From contig DDZV01000020.1 in assembly GCA_002346475.1 (NCBI GenBank), positions 30,536-65,165 of the forward strand: a stretch of DNA of 34,630 bases, read 5' to 3'. Of the stretch, positions 33,063 to 34,630 are shown in pieces (the first letter of the stretch is position 1; the number at the start of each line of letters is the position of its first letter). The DNA comes from Acidobacteria bacterium UBA2999 (GTDB taxonomy: Bacteria > Acidobacteriota > Vicinamibacteria > Vicinamibacterales > UBA2999). Made by a program: the position numbers and the translations under genes. Under the pieces are notes generated by a model. That model worked only from the letters and a program-made list of their open reading frames with translations. It had not been told where the DNA came from and did no database searches.

Positions 33063-33938
33063 ATGCATCAAACCCTTTCAAAGATTTTGACTGAAGCATC
33101 CAGAAACCCGGTACACCATAATCTGGCTTATTCGGCGCTTCTTATTGCAAAAGTTGAATACCCTCACCTAGATCCAGGACCGTATTTAGACAAACTCGAT
33201 ACTCTAGGTAAGAACGCACGCTTATACCTAGACAAAGCACTACAAAAAACAAAAGATGAATCCATTGAGGCACGTGTAACTAACTTCAATAACTACCTGT
33301 TTAAAAAAGAAGGTTTCGTGGGTAATCGGGAAGAATATGAAGACCCGAGGAATAGTTGTCTTAACGAAGTGCTCGACCGACGAATTGGTATACCAATTAC
33401 ATTGTCAATCGTGTACATAGAGGTTGCCAAGCGTGCTGGCCTACATATAGAGGGTATTAACTTTCCGGGACACTTCCTAGTTCGATGTGCTCAAACAATA
33501 GCCTCTTCAGCGCCACTTATCATCGATCCATTTAATGTCGGAGCATTGTTATCCGAGTACGACTGTCAACTCCTCTTAGAAAATAGAGAGTCAGAGCTTG
33601 TTTTTGATCAAGCATTACTCAAACCGGCCACGGAAACGCAAATTGTCGTACGCATGCTTCTAAACCTCAAACAGATTTACGTGAACATGCGATCGTTTCC
33701 ACAGGCGCGAGAAGTCACTGAAGCATTATTAGCGCTAAGCCCCTCTGCACTTAGTGAATTGCGAGATCGGGGCTTGCTGGCTTATCACCTAAACGACTTA
33801 CCATCAGCCCTTCATGATTTACAAACTTATTTAAAACTTTCTAGCCTTGAAGACTCTGACGATAACACTCGAGAAGAACACTTTCAGATCTGGGAACACG
33901 TGAAAACACTGCGCAGACGTGTTGCGTCTCTGAACTGA
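33063..33938 (+). CDS. SirB1/transglutaminase-like protein with TPR tail
   Basis: A 291-residue protein of the SirB1 (DUF1679/transglutaminase-like_2) family. The cysteine-protease-like triad is visible: Cys99 in PRNSCLNEVLDRRIGIP, His137 in FPGHFLVR and Asp155 in IIDPF. The C-terminal third (about 190-285) has tetratricopeptide-like helices (LKQIYVNMRSFPQAREVTEALLAL). Function is unknown in most bacteria. I chose the ATG at 33063; an in-frame ATG at 32988 overlaps the HAD gene by 32 bp and adds 25 poorly fitting residues. It is the last plus-strand gene and converges on the rRNA operon. Confidence 0.86.
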   Translation: MHQTLSKILTEASRNPVHHNLAYSALLIAKVEYPHLDPGPYLDKLDTLGKNARLYLDKALQKTKDESIEARVTNFNNYLFKKEGFVGNREEYEDPRNSCLNEVLDRRIGIPITLSIVYIEVAKRAGLHIEGINFPGHFLVRCAQTIASSAPLIIDPFNVGALLSEYDCQLLLENRESELVFDQALLKPATETQIVVRMLLNLKQIYVNMRSFPQAREVTEALLALSPSALSELRDRGLLAYHLNDLPSALHDLQTYLKLSSLEDSDDNTREEHFQIWEHVKTLRRRVASLN

Positions 33939-33956
33939 CGATAAATATCTCTTTTG

Positions 33957-33993
33957 TATAAAACAAAGCCCGCTGTGATTATCACAACGGGCT
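33957..33993 (-). terminator. Intrinsic terminator of the rRNA operon
   Basis: The hairpin at 33967-33993 has a 12-pair stem on the minus strand (AGCCCG-T-TGTGA with TCACA-G-CGGGCT, loop TAA). The single U-G pair becomes a C-A mismatch on the plus strand. CTTTGTTTT follows on the minus strand. It lies 12 nt beyond the 5S 3' end. It may also help stop the convergent SirB1 gene, but the plus side lacks a T-run. Confidence 0.85.
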
Positions 33994-34005
33994 GGTAGTA
34001 ATTAC

Positions 34006-34123
<118 letters not shown>

Positions 34124-34296
34124 AAATGGCTGCCTGGGGTCCAGTGGTGTAGCGCATGATTAACACACGATACGCTCCAACTGATCGTCCCAGACAATAA
34201 CGTTCGATGAGCTCAAACACTCTCATCAAAAATTAAACAACTGAATATCTTACAAACGGTAATTCAATTCAGACCACACCGCAATTTAAAGAAAAT
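34124..34296 (-). other. 23S-5S internal transcribed spacer
   Basis: About 173 bp between the 23S and 5S genes. It should be transcribed and removed by processing. I see no complete tRNA gene, no ORF and no strong repeat in it. It is A/T-rich on the side next to the 23S end. Confidence 0.75.
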
Positions 34297-34630
34297 ATGG
34301 TCAAGCCGCACGGCTTATTAGTACCAGTTAGCTCCACGTATCGCTACGCTTCCACACCTGGCCTATCAACCTGGTCGTCTTCCAGGAACCTTCAGAGGTC
34401 TTGCGACCTGGGAGATCTCATCTTATGGAGGGTTTTACGCTTAGATGCTTTCAGCGTTTCTCCCTTCCGGACGTAGCTACTCGACGCTGCCGCTGGCGCG
34501 ACAACCGATACACTAGAGGTCCGTCCAACCCGGTCCTCTCGTACTAAGGTCAGCCCCACTCAAATCTCCTGCGCCCATCACAGATAGAGACCGAACTGTC
34601 TCGCGACGTTCTAAACCCAGCTCACGTACC
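34297..34630 (-). rRNA. rrl: 23S ribosomal RNA, 3' part (truncated by window end)
   Basis: The last 334 bp of the window are the 3' end of 23S rRNA on the minus strand; the rest lies beyond the window. The sarcin-ricin loop AGTACGAGAGGACC is at 34545-34532 (minus). The 3' terminal domain has GGTACTAATAAGCCGTGCGG ending in GGCTTGACC near 34299, equivalent to the E. coli 3' end. The exact terminus is uncertain by a few bases. Order 23S, 5S, terminator on the minus strand shows a normal rRNA operon end. Confidence 0.95.

Noticed and set aside
34124..34230. tRNA-like stretch in the 23S-5S spacer (AGTGGTGTAGCGC and GTTCGAT on the plus strand)
   Set aside because: The bases around GTTCGAT cannot form a T-stem and no acceptor stem pairs, so no cloverleaf can be drawn.

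Overview
The window looks like chromosomal core DNA of a Gram-negative bacterium that makes meso-diaminopimelate peptidoglycan. MurE carries the DNPR motif, there is a lipoprotein with a lipobox, and Shine-Dalgarno sites are common. The mix of genes recalls Acidobacteriota or related lineages: a fused alpha/beta 2-oxoacid dehydrogenase E1, a DUF1684 lipoprotein, a stand-alone TIGR03960-type radical SAM protein next to ftsZ, and an acidobacterium-like FtsZ core. That placement is from memory of gene families and is tentative. I see no phage, transposase, CRISPR array or defence island.

Layout. Positions 1-24 are the 3' end of a tRNA, followed almost at once by a coiled-coil zinc-ribbon gene and an RNase HI-type gene. 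A convergent/divergent trio follows: pgeF, acpS and a B12-binding-like radical SAM gene. From 4357 to 20954, all on the minus strand, lies a compact dcw cluster in the order mraZ-rsmH-ftsL-ftsI-murE-murF-mraY-murD-ftsW-murG-murC-ftsQ-ftsA-ftsZ. Most junctions overlap or abut. murB and ddl are missing from their usual place between murC and ftsQ. The cluster is led by a good sigma70-type promoter and three TGGA repeats spaced exactly 10 bp, which look like the MraZ operator.

The one large gap inside dcw (11395-11660, between murD and ftsW) is the most unusual stretch. It holds a 133-nt imperfect palindrome with 33-bp arms, a second perfect 10-bp hairpin, and a third hairpin close to the ftsW ribosome-binding site. 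Base-pair details suggest a structured RNA read on the operon strand.

Divergently from mraZ, on the plus strand, run a degenerate YchF/Obg-like GTPase, a GT4 glycosyltransferase, a sugar-nucleotide epimerase-like SDR, a GNAT-like protein, YqeY, the lipid II flippase MurJ and a rhomboid protease. A cupin gene (minus) and a fused E1 gene (plus) share a short intergenic region with a 22-bp inverted repeat over both candidate -10 boxes. An alpha/beta hydrolase, a DUF1684 lipoprotein, a HAD hydrolase and a SirB1-type protein follow. The window ends in the 3' part of an rRNA operon on the minus strand: partial 23S, spacer, 5S, intrinsic terminator.

Functionally the window joins lipid II synthesis (murC-G, mraY, murG), its flipping (murJ), septal polymerisation and crosslinking (ftsW, ftsI) and the divisome scaffold (ftsZ, ftsA, ftsQ, ftsL), with housekeeping genes on both sides.
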